A stretch of 64,000 nt of DNA, taken from NCBI GenBank assembly GCA_016190375.1, contig JACPQR010000093.1:1-64000 (forward strand), given 5' to 3'. The position numbers and the translations under genes are program-made. This document shows, one piece after another, positions 1 through 7,685 of this stretch (position 1 is the stretch's first letter; each line of letters starts with the position of its first letter). The DNA comes from Deltaproteobacteria bacterium. Its GTDB lineage: Bacteria > Myxococcota_A > Polyangia > JACPQR01. Below the pieces are notes generated by a model. It was not told where the DNA came from and searched no databases. It worked only from the letters and a program-made list of their open reading frames with translations.

Positions 1-998
1 AAGTACTCCGAGCAGAGGACGTCCAGAAGCCCGTGGTCGCTCACATGGAAGCGCGAGAAGGGCACGAAGGGGCAAGGGTCCAGCGTGCCGTACGCGCTCA
101 CATGGATCATCTCGCGACCTGCGGCCCCGCACCCTCCAGCGAGGATCGCCTCGTCCTCGGGTGCCAAGACGACGTGGAAGCGGCGCTCCGCCGCCCAGCG
201 GCGCACCGCCTCGACGAAGCCCCTGCGCCTCGGAGGTGCGACCCGGAGATCGTCGTGCCCGCGGACGTCGGCGAGATCGACCTGGTAGTCGAAGAAGATC
301 GCGAAGCGGGCGCCGAGCGACCGGAGGGTGTCGAGAGTCGCTGAAGCCGCGAAGAAGTCGACGTTGGCCGAGGACACCGTCGCCGCGACGCCGGCGAGGA
401 GCCCGGACGACCGCATGCGCACGAGGGCTTTCTCGACGCCCTCATCGAGTCGGTCGACCGCTCCGCAGCGATTTCCGGTGCCGGCGTTGAGGACGAACGC
501 GACGTTGCCGAGGGCCGCGTAGGCGTCCGCCCGAAGGGGCGTCAGCGGCCGGCCGTTCGTGAAGATCATGAAGAAGAGGTCGGCGTTGTCGGCCACCAGC
601 CCGTCGACCGGCTCGGCCATCAGAGGCTCGCCGCCGACGAGCGCGATGCGGCTCACGCCGATCTCCCGCCCTTCGGCCAGCAGGCGGTCGAGGGTCGGAC
701 GGTCCAGCACCCGCGCCGGATGCCCCACCGTGTCGAGCACCGCGCAGCTCGGGCAGCGGAGGTTGCAGGCCGACGTGACGCTCACGACCATCGTCGACGG
801 GATGTCGATGTCCAGCCGCCGTGCGGTCCGCCGCCGGCGTCGCGCGGCGGCCTCGAGGTGGGCGAGGGTGCGAAGGCCGGGCCGCCATCGACTCGGGCGC
901 TCGGCCATCCACGGCAGGAAGGCCCGACCCAGGAACCCCGCTGCAGCTCCGCGAGGCGCCACCGCCCGCGCGGCTCGCAGGAGAATCTGCAGGCTCAT
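1..998 (-). CDS. Radical SAM protein, C-terminus cut off by the window edge
   Basis: The reverse strand is open from an ATG at 998 to the window edge, giving 332 visible residues. A CX3CX2C iron-sulfur motif lies at Cys78, Cys82 and Cys85 (CNLRCPSC), followed by a GGEP motif that binds S-adenosylmethionine, so this is a radical SAM enzyme. A later GGCG...DPCPF segment near the visible end resembles the start of a SPASM-type auxiliary cluster region. About 65 basic, Arg-rich residues precede the first cysteine. The ATG overlaps the stop of the upstream lipoprotein gene by 4 bp (ATGA), so translation is probably coupled. The substrate is unknown. No small RiPP precursor is visible next to it, so peptide modification cannot be claimed. 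Confidence 0.9.
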   Translation of the reverse strand, partial: MSLQILLRAARAVAPRGAAAGFLGRAFLPWMAERPSRWRPGLRTLAHLEAAARRRRRTARRLDIDIPSTMVVSVTSACNLRCPSCAVLDTVGHPARVLDRPTLDRLLAEGREIGVSRIALVGGEPLMAEPVDGLVADNADLFFMIFTNGRPLTPLRADAYAALGNVAFVLNAGTGNRCGAVDRLDEGVEKALVRMRSSGLLAGVAATVSSANVDFFAASATLDTLRSLGARFAIFFDYQVDLADVRGHDDLRVAPPRRRGFVEAVRRWAAERRFHVVLAPEDEAILAGGCGAAGREMIHVSAYGTLDPCPFVPFSRFHVSDHGLLDVLCSEY

Positions 999-2536
999 TG
1001 CCGACGCTCCTTCTGCACCCGCAGCGCGGCGTGTGCGGTGAGCCGCGAGCGGGCGAACCGCGCGAACGCGTGCGGAGTCGTCAGGCTGTCGTACAGCGCG
1101 CCCAGCGCGAGGCAATGCCTGGGGTCGGGATCCAGCACCTCGTAGTAGCCGAGGATCCGCAGCACGGGCGTGTGGGTGACGCCGGGCGCGGGTCGTGGAG
1201 CGGCGAACTCGAGGTCGAGCCGCTCTCCGGTCTCGACGACCGCGGCGCGCTCATCGGTGACGCCGACCACCCCCGTCACGTCGGCGACGCGGGCTGCACC
1301 CACGAATCGAGCCCGCGTGGGCGCGAGGACGGCCACCCGCGTCGCGGGCCGCGCGTCGAAGCCGAGCGAGACGGCGTCGAGCGACCACGCGCCGCCGAGC
1401 GCGCTGAGCCGGACGCCCACCTCGTCGTCGCCCGGGGGCAGCGCGATCGGCAGCCCGATCGTTCGCACCGCCGCCGGACCGACGGGCCGGATTCGTCCCG
1501 CGACCTGCCAGCCGCCGTGCCCATCGTAGACGGCGACGTCGATCGAGAACCCGGCTCCGCCGAGCAGCTCCTCGAGGATCGGTCGGTACTCGGGCACGCC
1601 GCTCGTGGCGCGCATGAGCTTGGGAAAGCCGGGGCCGAAACGCGCCATGAACGCGTGGGTCGCGTCCTGCAGCGCCTGGGTGTTCCGGCCCTCGACCACC
1701 AGGAGCGCGCTCCGCGCGCCGCGCGGCCGGGCGAAGGAGAGCGTGAGGTCGGTCGATGCCGTGGTGGCCGGCCCCTCGCCGGCTGGGAACGGTTCGACGC
1801 CCGTCCACGCCTTGCCGTCCACCGCGGCGAGCACGTTGCGGCTCGGGCCGCCGGGCGCCGCGCGGCTGCCGACGGCGAAGAGGGCCCCGCCGCTGGTTCC
1901 GACCACCGTTCGATCCGGCTCGTGCGCCAGCACCTCCAGCGCGATCGCGTCGATGTGCTCTCGTTCGGCCAGCACGGCAGCGAGGCGCACGCGGTACCGG
2001 TCGCCGTCCCGGGACAGACCCGGCATGGGCAGGGTGTCCATTCGCATGGCGCCGCTGTTGAGCGCGCCGGTCAGCACCTCGCCGTACAGGCGTTGGTCCT
2101 GGCCGTCGTGGCCGTAGATGTACGGACAGGATCCGCCGTCCCCGCCGCACGACGGCGAGCTCGTGTCGACGTACAGCGTTCCGTCCTCGCCCAGCCTGGC
2201 GGTCGCGCTTCCGCACAGCAGATCCTCGTCCTCCACGCAGCAGAGGCTCCCGGGCACGTCTGCGGCGGCCGTCACGCCCTGGCCGGGAGCGACCAGGACC
2301 GAGGCGGTCGCGTTCGTTTCCTCGACCTCGAAGTCGGCGAACTCGCCGGGCCCGAGGAAGAGCGCGCTTTCGTCGGCAACGAAGACGTGCAGGTGGTAGG
2401 GCGTGTCGTTGAAGACCGTGAACGTGCCGGGATTGCCGTCGTCTCCGCTGCAGCAACCGTCGCAGCCGGACGCGCAGAGCGCCCCGGCGACCGCGAGGGT
2501 CCCAAGGAGCGTCGGGACGGCCCGGTCGAGCGCCAT
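995..2536 (-). CDS. Large lipoprotein, function unknown (513 aa)
   Basis: The protein begins MALDRAVP and has a signal peptide ending in a lipobox (LCASGC), then a Cys/Gly/Asp-rich linker and a long extracytoplasmic region predicted to be mostly beta structure. The start is supported by an AGGAGG ribosome binding site that overlaps the stop of the preceding barrel gene. The stop overlaps the start of the radical SAM gene. The three genes therefore look like one operon: barrel, lipoprotein, radical SAM enzyme. I recognise no catalytic motif or family. A binding or structural role at the outer membrane is inference. Confidence 0.85.
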   Translation of the reverse strand: MALDRAVPTLLGTLAVAGALCASGCDGCCSGDDGNPGTFTVFNDTPYHLHVFVADESALFLGPGEFADFEVEETNATASVLVAPGQGVTAAADVPGSLCCVEDEDLLCGSATARLGEDGTLYVDTSSPSCGGDGGSCPYIYGHDGQDQRLYGEVLTGALNSGAMRMDTLPMPGLSRDGDRYRVRLAAVLAEREHIDAIALEVLAHEPDRTVVGTSGGALFAVGSRAAPGGPSRNVLAAVDGKAWTGVEPFPAGEGPATTASTDLTLSFARPRGARSALLVVEGRNTQALQDATHAFMARFGPGFPKLMRATSGVPEYRPILEELLGGAGFSIDVAVYDGHGGWQVAGRIRPVGPAAVRTIGLPIALPPGDDEVGVRLSALGGAWSLDAVSLGFDARPATRVAVLAPTRARFVGAARVADVTGVVGVTDERAAVVETGERLDLEFAAPRPAPGVTHTPVLRILGYYEVLDPDPRHCLALGALYDSLTTPHAFARFARSRLTAHAALRVQKERRQ

Positions 2537-2538
2537 CC

Positions 2539-3261
2539 TCAACCTCCTGCCGGTCGCCCGCCTGGAGACCAGCGGAGCCCGAGCCCGAGCCCGAAGGACC
2601 AGACATTTCGCCTGTCGTCGCGATAGTCCACGCCGCCTACCGCGGCGAGCTGGCTGAGCTCGGCGACCATGTCGAGCTGCTCGCCGAGCAGGAACGCTGC
2701 GGCGATCGCCAGGCGAGACGACGGCGCCGCGTCGAGGAACGAATACGTGTACTCCCTGCCCGCGGCAAAGAACTCCTCGCCGCCGAACGGCAGGACGAAG
2801 CCGAGCCCGATGCTCGCGTCGAGGCTGGCCTGCCTGCCAGCGACCAGGCGATACCCGACGGTCAGATGAGTCGCGTACATCGCGGCCCACGCATCCACCG
2901 GGGTCCCGGTGCTTCCGGCGTGATCCTCCCATTCGACCGTCGACAGCCCCGTCGCCTCCGCGACCAGGCCGACCGACCACCTCGACCCTCCGAGGCCTTG
3001 CAGGCCGAGCTCGAGCTGGCCTCCCATGCCCGGCCCGAACTGCGTGAGCGAGTCGGGTGCGAAGCCGGTGTCGGCGAGGGCGTGTCGAGTCCAGCTCCCG
3101 ACCGGAAGGCTCGCACCGAGCCGGAGGTCGACGCGCACGACGGCCGCGAGCGCCGCCGGGGGCGCGGCGGCGATCGACCCTGCAACAGCCCCGGTGACGA
3201 GCAGGGCTCGGAGTGGGACGCGCACGACCCGGGCGCCCTGCAAGCCAGACGCCACGGTCAC
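2539..3261 (-). CDS. Predicted outer-membrane beta-barrel protein (240 aa)
   Basis: An N-terminal signal peptide (hydrophobic stretch ending PPAALAA) is followed by alternating amphipathic strands rich in Gly, Tyr, Phe and Trp, such as LTVGYRLVAG and WSFGLGLGLRW. This is typical of 8-strand outer-membrane barrel proteins. It is the first gene of a minus-strand unit and ends 2 bp before the start of the lipoprotein gene. The exact family is not recognisable. The fold call rests on strand pattern only. Confidence 0.75.
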   Translation of the reverse strand: MTVASGLQGARVVRVPLRALLVTGAVAGSIAAAPPAALAAVVRVDLRLGASLPVGSWTRHALADTGFAPDSLTQFGPGMGGQLELGLQGLGGSRWSVGLVAEATGLSTVEWEDHAGSTGTPVDAWAAMYATHLTVGYRLVAGRQASLDASIGLGFVLPFGGEEFFAAGREYTYSFLDAAPSSRLAIAAAFLLGEQLDMVAELSQLAAVGGVDYRDDRRNVWSFGLGLGLRWSPGGRPAGG

Positions 3262-3294
3262 CTCCCCTGACTGTCGGGTCGCCCGCTAGGGTTG

Positions 3295-3314
3295 GTGTGG
3301 CGCTGCCGCCACAC
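3295..3314 (-). terminator. GC-rich hairpin downstream of elbB
   Basis: An 8-bp perfect inverted repeat (GTGTGGCG and CGCCACAC) with a 4-nt loop lies just past the elbB stop and before the start of the barrel gene. There is no clear T run, so intrinsic termination is uncertain. Confidence 0.4.
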
Positions 3315-3341
3315 TGACTGGAAACGCGACACCGTCGCCAC

Positions 3342-4010
3342 CTAGCGAGCGAGCTCGAGCACCTTCGCGACGAGCTTCTCGATACCGGCCGCGGCTTCCG
3401 AGATCCGCCCCGCGAGCATGTACGCGGGCGTCGAGACGATGCGGTTCTCGTCGTCGACCTCGATCTCGTCGACCTCGTGCGAGACGGGCCGCGCGCCCAT
3501 CCTCTCGAGCGCCGCGGACGTCTCGGCGTCGGTGCCGATCGTCAGTCGCGGGTGGACGGGCGTGCCGCGGAACGCCGCCGCGGCAATCGCAGGGGCGATG
3601 CAGATGAAACCCACTGGTTTGCCCGCGGCGTGCATGGCCCGCACCAGCCGCGTGATCTCGGCGTGGGCAACGGCGTTCGCGCCCTTCGTGGCGAAGTCGC
3701 AGAGGTTCTTCGCCGCGCCGTACCCGCCGGGCAGGATGAGCGCGTCGATGTCCTCCGCCCGCACGTCGCGCATGTTCCGGATCTGCCCGCGCGCGATCCG
3801 AGCCGACTCCTCCAGCACGTTTCGCGTCGCTCCCTGGGCGACCTCGCCCGTCGCGTGGTTCACCACGTGGAGCTGCGCGATGTCGGGCGCCATGCAGATC
3901 GCCTGGGCGCCGGCGCGGTCCAGGGCGAGGAGCGTGATGACGGACTCGTGGATCTCGGCGCCATCCGAGACGCCGCAACCGGAGAGGACCACACCCACCT
4001 TTGCTCCCAC
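3342..4010 (-). CDS. elbB: ElbB-type glyoxalase of the DJ-1/PfpI class I amidotransferase-like family
   Basis: The 222-residue protein matches E. coli ElbB (217 aa) along its whole length from memory: VGVVLSGCGVSDGAEIHE at the N-terminus, PGGYGAAKNLCDFA in the middle, GFICIAPA with the nucleophilic-elbow cysteine, and the ending TPAYMLA...GIDKLV-like. Family members are described as isoprenoid-biosynthesis-associated proteins with glyoxalase activity, acting in the cytoplasm on methylglyoxal-type aldehydes. It appears monocistronic, is divergent from the next gene across about 90 bp, and has a hairpin downstream. Confidence 0.95.
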   Translation of the reverse strand: MGAKVGVVLSGCGVSDGAEIHESVITLLALDRAGAQAICMAPDIAQLHVVNHATGEVAQGATRNVLEESARIARGQIRNMRDVRAEDIDALILPGGYGAAKNLCDFATKGANAVAHAEITRLVRAMHAAGKPVGFICIAPAIAAAAFRGTPVHPRLTIGTDAETSAALERMGARPVSHEVDEIEVDDENRIVSTPAYMLAGRISEAAAGIEKLVAKVLELAR

Positions 4011-4102
4011 GACACGACCCTCCTTCCTCGCCGGACAATCCCGGCCCCCTGACCGACGTACCGTCCGGACGACGGTCGGGAGTATGCTCTGCCCCGGTGC
4101 CG

Positions 4103-6247
4103 ATGAGAAGGTGGTCGGCGGTCGCCGTGGCTCTGGTCATCTCGGTCGGGCAAGGAGCCCGCGGCGACGGCCTCGTCCCCGGTCCGGGCGAGCCCGGCCA
4201 CGACCCGGATCTCGCGGCGAAGGCGGAGGCGTTCGACCTGCAGCTTCACACGTTCATGACGCCCCCGCTCGGCTGGGGGCTCGAGGCGTACGTCCCCGAT
4301 CCGGGGATGCGGGCAGCCATCGACGAGTTCTTCGCCTCGGGCGCCGAGGACTTCGAGGCGCACACCGGGCTGCATCCTTACGAAGCGCTCGGCTACTACG
4401 AGGAGATGGGCGACCTGGGGATGTTCGGCGGAGTGCAGGCGGCGGGCGACGCATTCCGCTACGCGGTGCTCCGGGATGGCGGCGCTCCGGCCGACGAGGT
4501 GGACGCCGCGCGCGCCGCGCTGATCCGGGCGATGGAGGGGCTATCCTGGTACACGCGCGTCACGGGCGTTCCCGGCGCGATGGCGAGGGGACTTCAGCGC
4601 ATCACGCCCGAGCCCGGCGATCCTCCGCTTCCAGGGGAGGTGCCGTCGACGACCCCTCTCTTCGACGCCGAGGGTAACCCCCAGCCCGCCGACAAGTCGC
4701 CCACCTGGCGCGAGGACGCATCGGGCGAGCTTCCCTTCCTGATCTGGCTCGACGACACGTCGAAGGACCAGGTCGACGGCTACGTCTTCGCGCTCGGCGC
4801 AGTCTACGACGTGGTCGCGGGCGATCCGACGATCCCGGCGGACGCGATCCAGAGGCTCGTCGACGACGCCCTCGCGATCGGCCGGAGCCTGATGCGCCGC
4901 GTACTCGTCGCTCCGGACAAGGAGGTCGACCTCGTCCTCGTGGACGCCGACGGTCGCCCCACGACCTTCCACGACCTGTCCGCCGAGGAGATCGTCCCGG
5001 GCCTCGTCCTCGACGCGCCCGTCAACGGCTTCAACGGATGGATGGGGATGTCGATCGTGCGGACCCTCTATCACATCACCGGCGACGAGGAGCTCGGTCG
5101 CTTCTACTACGAGGAGCTCGTCGGCAACCGCGGCTACCTGGACGTCACGCAGGAGAGCATCGCGCTCATGTACTTCGGCAACGAGACGAACTACTCGAAC
5201 GTCAACATGGCCTTCGTGGCCGCCTATGGCTTGTTGCGTTACGAGAGCGACCCGGAGGTCGGCGCCCAGATCCGCGAGATCCTCGGCACCGAGCTGTATG
5301 CGCCGGGCGTGGATCGCCAGGCCCGCGGGCTGGGCCAGTCGTTCTTCGACTTCATCTATGCGGCCTTCCGCCCCGCGGGCGCGACGGGGAGCGGCGAGGA
5401 CGCGCGGAGCGAGGGGCTCGTCACGCTGCAGGAGTTCCCGGCGCCGCCGACCTGGAGCGTGGGCGTGACCAACTGTGACGAGGCCGAGATCGCGAGCCTC
5501 GATTGCACCGGGATCGACGGCACGCCGCTGCCGCTGTCGCCCGACCCGGGGCGGGGAGGCGGCGTGGTCGCCACGGGCCCCCTCCCGATGCGGATCCGGC
5601 CGCGCTCGAACTTCGAGTGGCGCAGCGACCCGCACACCGTCAACGGCGATCCGGGCGACCGCCTCGACCCGGGCGGCGATTTTCACGCGGCGTACTGGAT
5701 GGGCAGGTTCCTCGAGGCGACCTCGGACGGCACGGTCAACATCTCCCCGATCGCCCGCCCGGCCCCGGCAGCCTCCGATCCGGACGCCGACGCGGGCCCC
5801 GAGGTCGGGACAGACGCGGGCACTCCGGACGGCGCGGACGCGGCGGCCGGCGTCGACGCCGGCACGAGCTCGGGCGGGGACGACGGTTGCGCCTGCCGCT
5901 CCGGCGGAGGCGGACGACCGACCGCCTGGGCGGTGATCCTCGTCGCGGTTGCGTCGCTCCTCGGAAGGCGCCGAGGCACTGCGACGCGGAGCTCCGTGGC
6001 GCTCAGGTTTGCACATCGCCTACCGCAACATCACGGACGGCGACCTCCGCTACGCCAGGAAGTGGCTCAGGGACGGGATCGACCAGAACTGCGGCGGCGT
6101 GGACGGAGTGGACGCGATCTCGACGGCCATGCCTCGGAGGCCACCGGCGGCGACGACTGCGATGACGGCGACGACGCTGCGTTCCCCGGAGCACCGGACG
6201 CGGCGGGCGACGGCATCGACCGGGACTGCGACGGCGCCGACGGCTGA
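4103..6247 (+). CDS. Large secreted protein with a MYXO-CTERM-type tail and an anomalous C-terminal extension
   Basis: The start chosen is the ATG of MRRWSAV, which opens a clean signal peptide (an in-frame GTG lies 6 nt upstream). About 570 residues of unrecognised, mostly helical extracellular protein follow, then an Ala/Asp/Pro-rich linker. Around residues 594-622 there is a CACRS motif, a hydrophobic helix and an Arg cluster (LLGRRRG). This is the layout of a MYXO-CTERM surface-sorting signal, which normally ends the protein. Here the frame runs on for about 90 codons of Arg-rich, then Asp/Cys-rich sequence. That extension lies between 14-bp direct repeats and ends in a MopE-like motif, so the native C-terminus has probably been displaced. 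Confidence 0.8.
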   Translation: MRRWSAVAVALVISVGQGARGDGLVPGPGEPGHDPDLAAKAEAFDLQLHTFMTPPLGWGLEAYVPDPGMRAAIDEFFASGAEDFEAHTGLHPYEALGYYEEMGDLGMFGGVQAAGDAFRYAVLRDGGAPADEVDAARAALIRAMEGLSWYTRVTGVPGAMARGLQRITPEPGDPPLPGEVPSTTPLFDAEGNPQPADKSPTWREDASGELPFLIWLDDTSKDQVDGYVFALGAVYDVVAGDPTIPADAIQRLVDDALAIGRSLMRRVLVAPDKEVDLVLVDADGRPTTFHDLSAEEIVPGLVLDAPVNGFNGWMGMSIVRTLYHITGDEELGRFYYEELVGNRGYLDVTQESIALMYFGNETNYSNVNMAFVAAYGLLRYESDPEVGAQIREILGTELYAPGVDRQARGLGQSFFDFIYAAFRPAGATGSGEDARSEGLVTLQEFPAPPTWSVGVTNCDEAEIASLDCTGIDGTPLPLSPDPGRGGGVVATGPLPMRIRPRSNFEWRSDPHTVNGDPGDRLDPGGDFHAAYWMGRFLEATSDGTVNISPIARPAPAASDPDADAGPEVGTDAGTPDGADAAAGVDAGTSSGGDDGCACRSGGGGRPTAWAVILVAVASLLGRRRGTATRSSVALRFAHRLPQHHGRRPPLRQEVAQGRDRPELRRRGRSGRDLDGHASEATGGDDCDDGDDAAFPGAPDAAGDGIDRDCDGADG
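5982..5995. repeat. 14-bp direct repeat, left copy
   Basis: CGACGCGGAGCTCC occurs here and again at 6249-6262, exactly 267 bp apart (89 codons). The two copies flank the anomalous C-terminal extension of the MYXO-CTERM protein. Similarity continues imperfectly for several bases to the right of each copy. Confidence 0.8.
6030..6246 (+). pseudogene. Fragment of a MopE-like metal-binding-motif protein, split between two frames
   Basis: One forward frame reads DGIDQNCGGVDGVDA around 6075-6115. The next frame, that of the large gene, reads GGDDCDDGDDAAFPGAP and then DGIDRDCDGADG up to the stop at 6247. Together they form the repeated Asp/Cys motif of the putative metal-binding (MopE-type) family. 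The change of frame and the lack of a start show it is a remnant or contains an indel. Confidence 0.6.
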
Positions 6248-6248
6248 C

Positions 6249-6262
6249 CGACGCGGAGCTCC
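6249..6262. repeat. 14-bp direct repeat, right copy
   Basis: Identical to 5982-5995. If the 267 bp between the copies is removed, the MYXO-CTERM protein would end about ten codons after its Arg cluster, at the TGA at 6283-6285. That is the expected end for this class of protein. Confidence 0.75.
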
Positions 6263-6393
6263 CTAGCGCCGGCTCTTGCTGGGTGAGGATTCACGGCTAC
6301 GACTGGCCTGGAGCCCGAGCTACTCGCTGCACTGGTCGAGCTGACGAAAGCCACCGGGCTTCGAGGCCATCGCGGCCCCGCTTCTTTCCGGCT

Positions 6394-6702
6394 ATGATGA
6401 CCCTCGTGGCGAGCAGGAAGGGCGGCGGCGGAAAGGTCGTGGACCTCACCGTGGAGATCCTGCGAGAGATCCGGGACGCGCTGGGCGGTACGAACGAGCG
6501 CCTCGAGCGGCTGGAGAAGACGACGAACGATCGATTCCAGCGACTCGAGACGCGACTGGAACGGCTCGAGGTCGCAACCGTGAAGGGCTTCAAGGACCTC
6601 CGGAGCCGGTTGGACAACCTCCTGGACTTCGCGGGCGAGCGGTACCGGGACCACGAGGAGCGCATTCGCACGCTCGAGCAGCGCGTCCTGCGGGGGCAGT
6701 AG
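6394..6702 (+). CDS. Small coiled-coil protein (102 aa)
   Basis: The start is one of two adjacent ATGs at 6394 and 6397. After a short Gly/Lys-rich head, the sequence is almost entirely heptad-like: ERLERLEKTT, RFQRLETRLERLE, then DHEERIRTLEQRVL. This predicts a long helical, probably oligomeric coiled coil. There is no signal peptide or membrane segment, so it should be cytoplasmic. It lies 18 bp upstream of the thioesterase-like gene and may be co-transcribed with it. The function is unknown. Confidence 0.65.
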   Translation: MMTLVASRKGGGGKVVDLTVEILREIRDALGGTNERLERLEKTTNDRFQRLETRLERLEVATVKGFKDLRSRLDNLLDFAGERYRDHEERIRTLEQRVLRGQ

Positions 6703-6720
6703 GCTCGCAGCTCACGATCC

Positions 6721-7623
6721 GTGACCTTTCCGCCCCCAGAGCCCGACGTTCCGGCCGGAGAGACCGCGCGAGGCACGATCGACCTCCGCTACGAGGACGT
6801 CAGCCAGGACGGTCGTGTGGTCCTGACGGCACTGCCGCAGGCCGCCGGCGTCGTCTGGCGGCGCCTGGCGAAGAGCCCGTTCCCCGCGCGGATCCGCGAC
6901 GCAGGGATCGTCCCCTTGCTGACGCGCCTTCACCTCGCGGGCGGGGACGGACCCGTGTCGGTGCGGCAGCCGGTCGACGTGCGCGGGACCTACCAGCTCG
7001 CGCACACGCGCGCGGCTGACGGCGCAGTGGACCGGATCGTGCTGCTCATCTGGGTCGAGGCGACGGCTCCGAAGGGCAGGACGCACGGCCCACAGCCTCC
7101 CGACGAGGGAACCGTCGTCACGGTCGGCCGTGTCTTCGCCGAGCACGTCTTCACGCGGCCCTTCGCGCCGCCGGAGAGGCGCAAGGTCCTGGGCTTCTCG
7201 ATCCCGGGCATGCCCGAGGTGCCCGCGGCCCGGTACGAGTGGCGGCCCAGCGCCCAGATCCTCGCGCTCCCCGACGATGCGCGATGGCGCGACGCCGATG
7301 CCCAGCCCGATCCCGCCCCGCTCGTCTTCGGGCTCGACCACACCGACTCCAACCAGCACGTCAACTCGCTCGTGTATCCGCGCCTCTTCCTAGACGCGGC
7401 GCTCAGGCGCCTCGCCGACCTCGGCAAGCCGGCGGCCCGCCTCGCACGGGCCGTCGAGGTCGGCTACCGCAAGCCCTGCTTCGCCGGGGATCGCGCGCGC
7501 TGGCTCGTCCGCGCGTTCGAGTCGCAGGACTCGGAGGGCGCCGTGGGAACCCTCGTCCCCGAAGGCGCCGCCGGCGATGCCGCGCGGCCACACTGCCACG
7601 CACGCATCGTGTTCGGGGAGTAG
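6721..7623 (+). CDS. Acyl-ACP thioesterase-like double-hotdog protein (300 aa)
   Basis: Translation starts at a GTG. The C-terminal half carries the segment GLDHTDSNQHVNSLVYPRLF, which resembles the second hotdog domain of acyl-ACP thioesterases and related 4-hydroxybenzoyl-CoA-type thioesterases, with the Asp/Asn/His cluster expected near the active site. The N-terminal half (RYEDVSQDGR...) is a plausible first hotdog domain, and the length fits a two-domain enzyme. The likely role is hydrolysis of an acyl thioester in the cytoplasm; acyl chain and carrier are unknown. No fatty-acid synthesis genes are adjacent. Confidence 0.65.
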   Translation: MTFPPPEPDVPAGETARGTIDLRYEDVSQDGRVVLTALPQAAGVVWRRLAKSPFPARIRDAGIVPLLTRLHLAGGDGPVSVRQPVDVRGTYQLAHTRAADGAVDRIVLLIWVEATAPKGRTHGPQPPDEGTVVTVGRVFAEHVFTRPFAPPERRKVLGFSIPGMPEVPAARYEWRPSAQILALPDDARWRDADAQPDPAPLVFGLDHTDSNQHVNSLVYPRLFLDAALRRLADLGKPAARLARAVEVGYRKPCFAGDRARWLVRAFESQDSEGAVGTLVPEGAAGDAARPHCHARIVFGE

Positions 7624-7685
7624 AGTCGCGGCCGACCGCGGACTTGCGCGACTTCCGCGTCCATCTCGGGCGTACGCCGAGCTCT

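Noticed and set aside
1..998. A possible RiPP or cofactor cluster around the radical SAM protein
   Set aside because: No precursor peptide, transporter or peptidase is visible; more sequence to the left would be needed.
821..2626. A 601-codon plus-strand frame
   Set aside because: It lies opposite the lipoprotein and radical SAM genes; its product is Arg/Gly/Ala-rich without motifs. High G+C content leaves long antisense frames open throughout the window.
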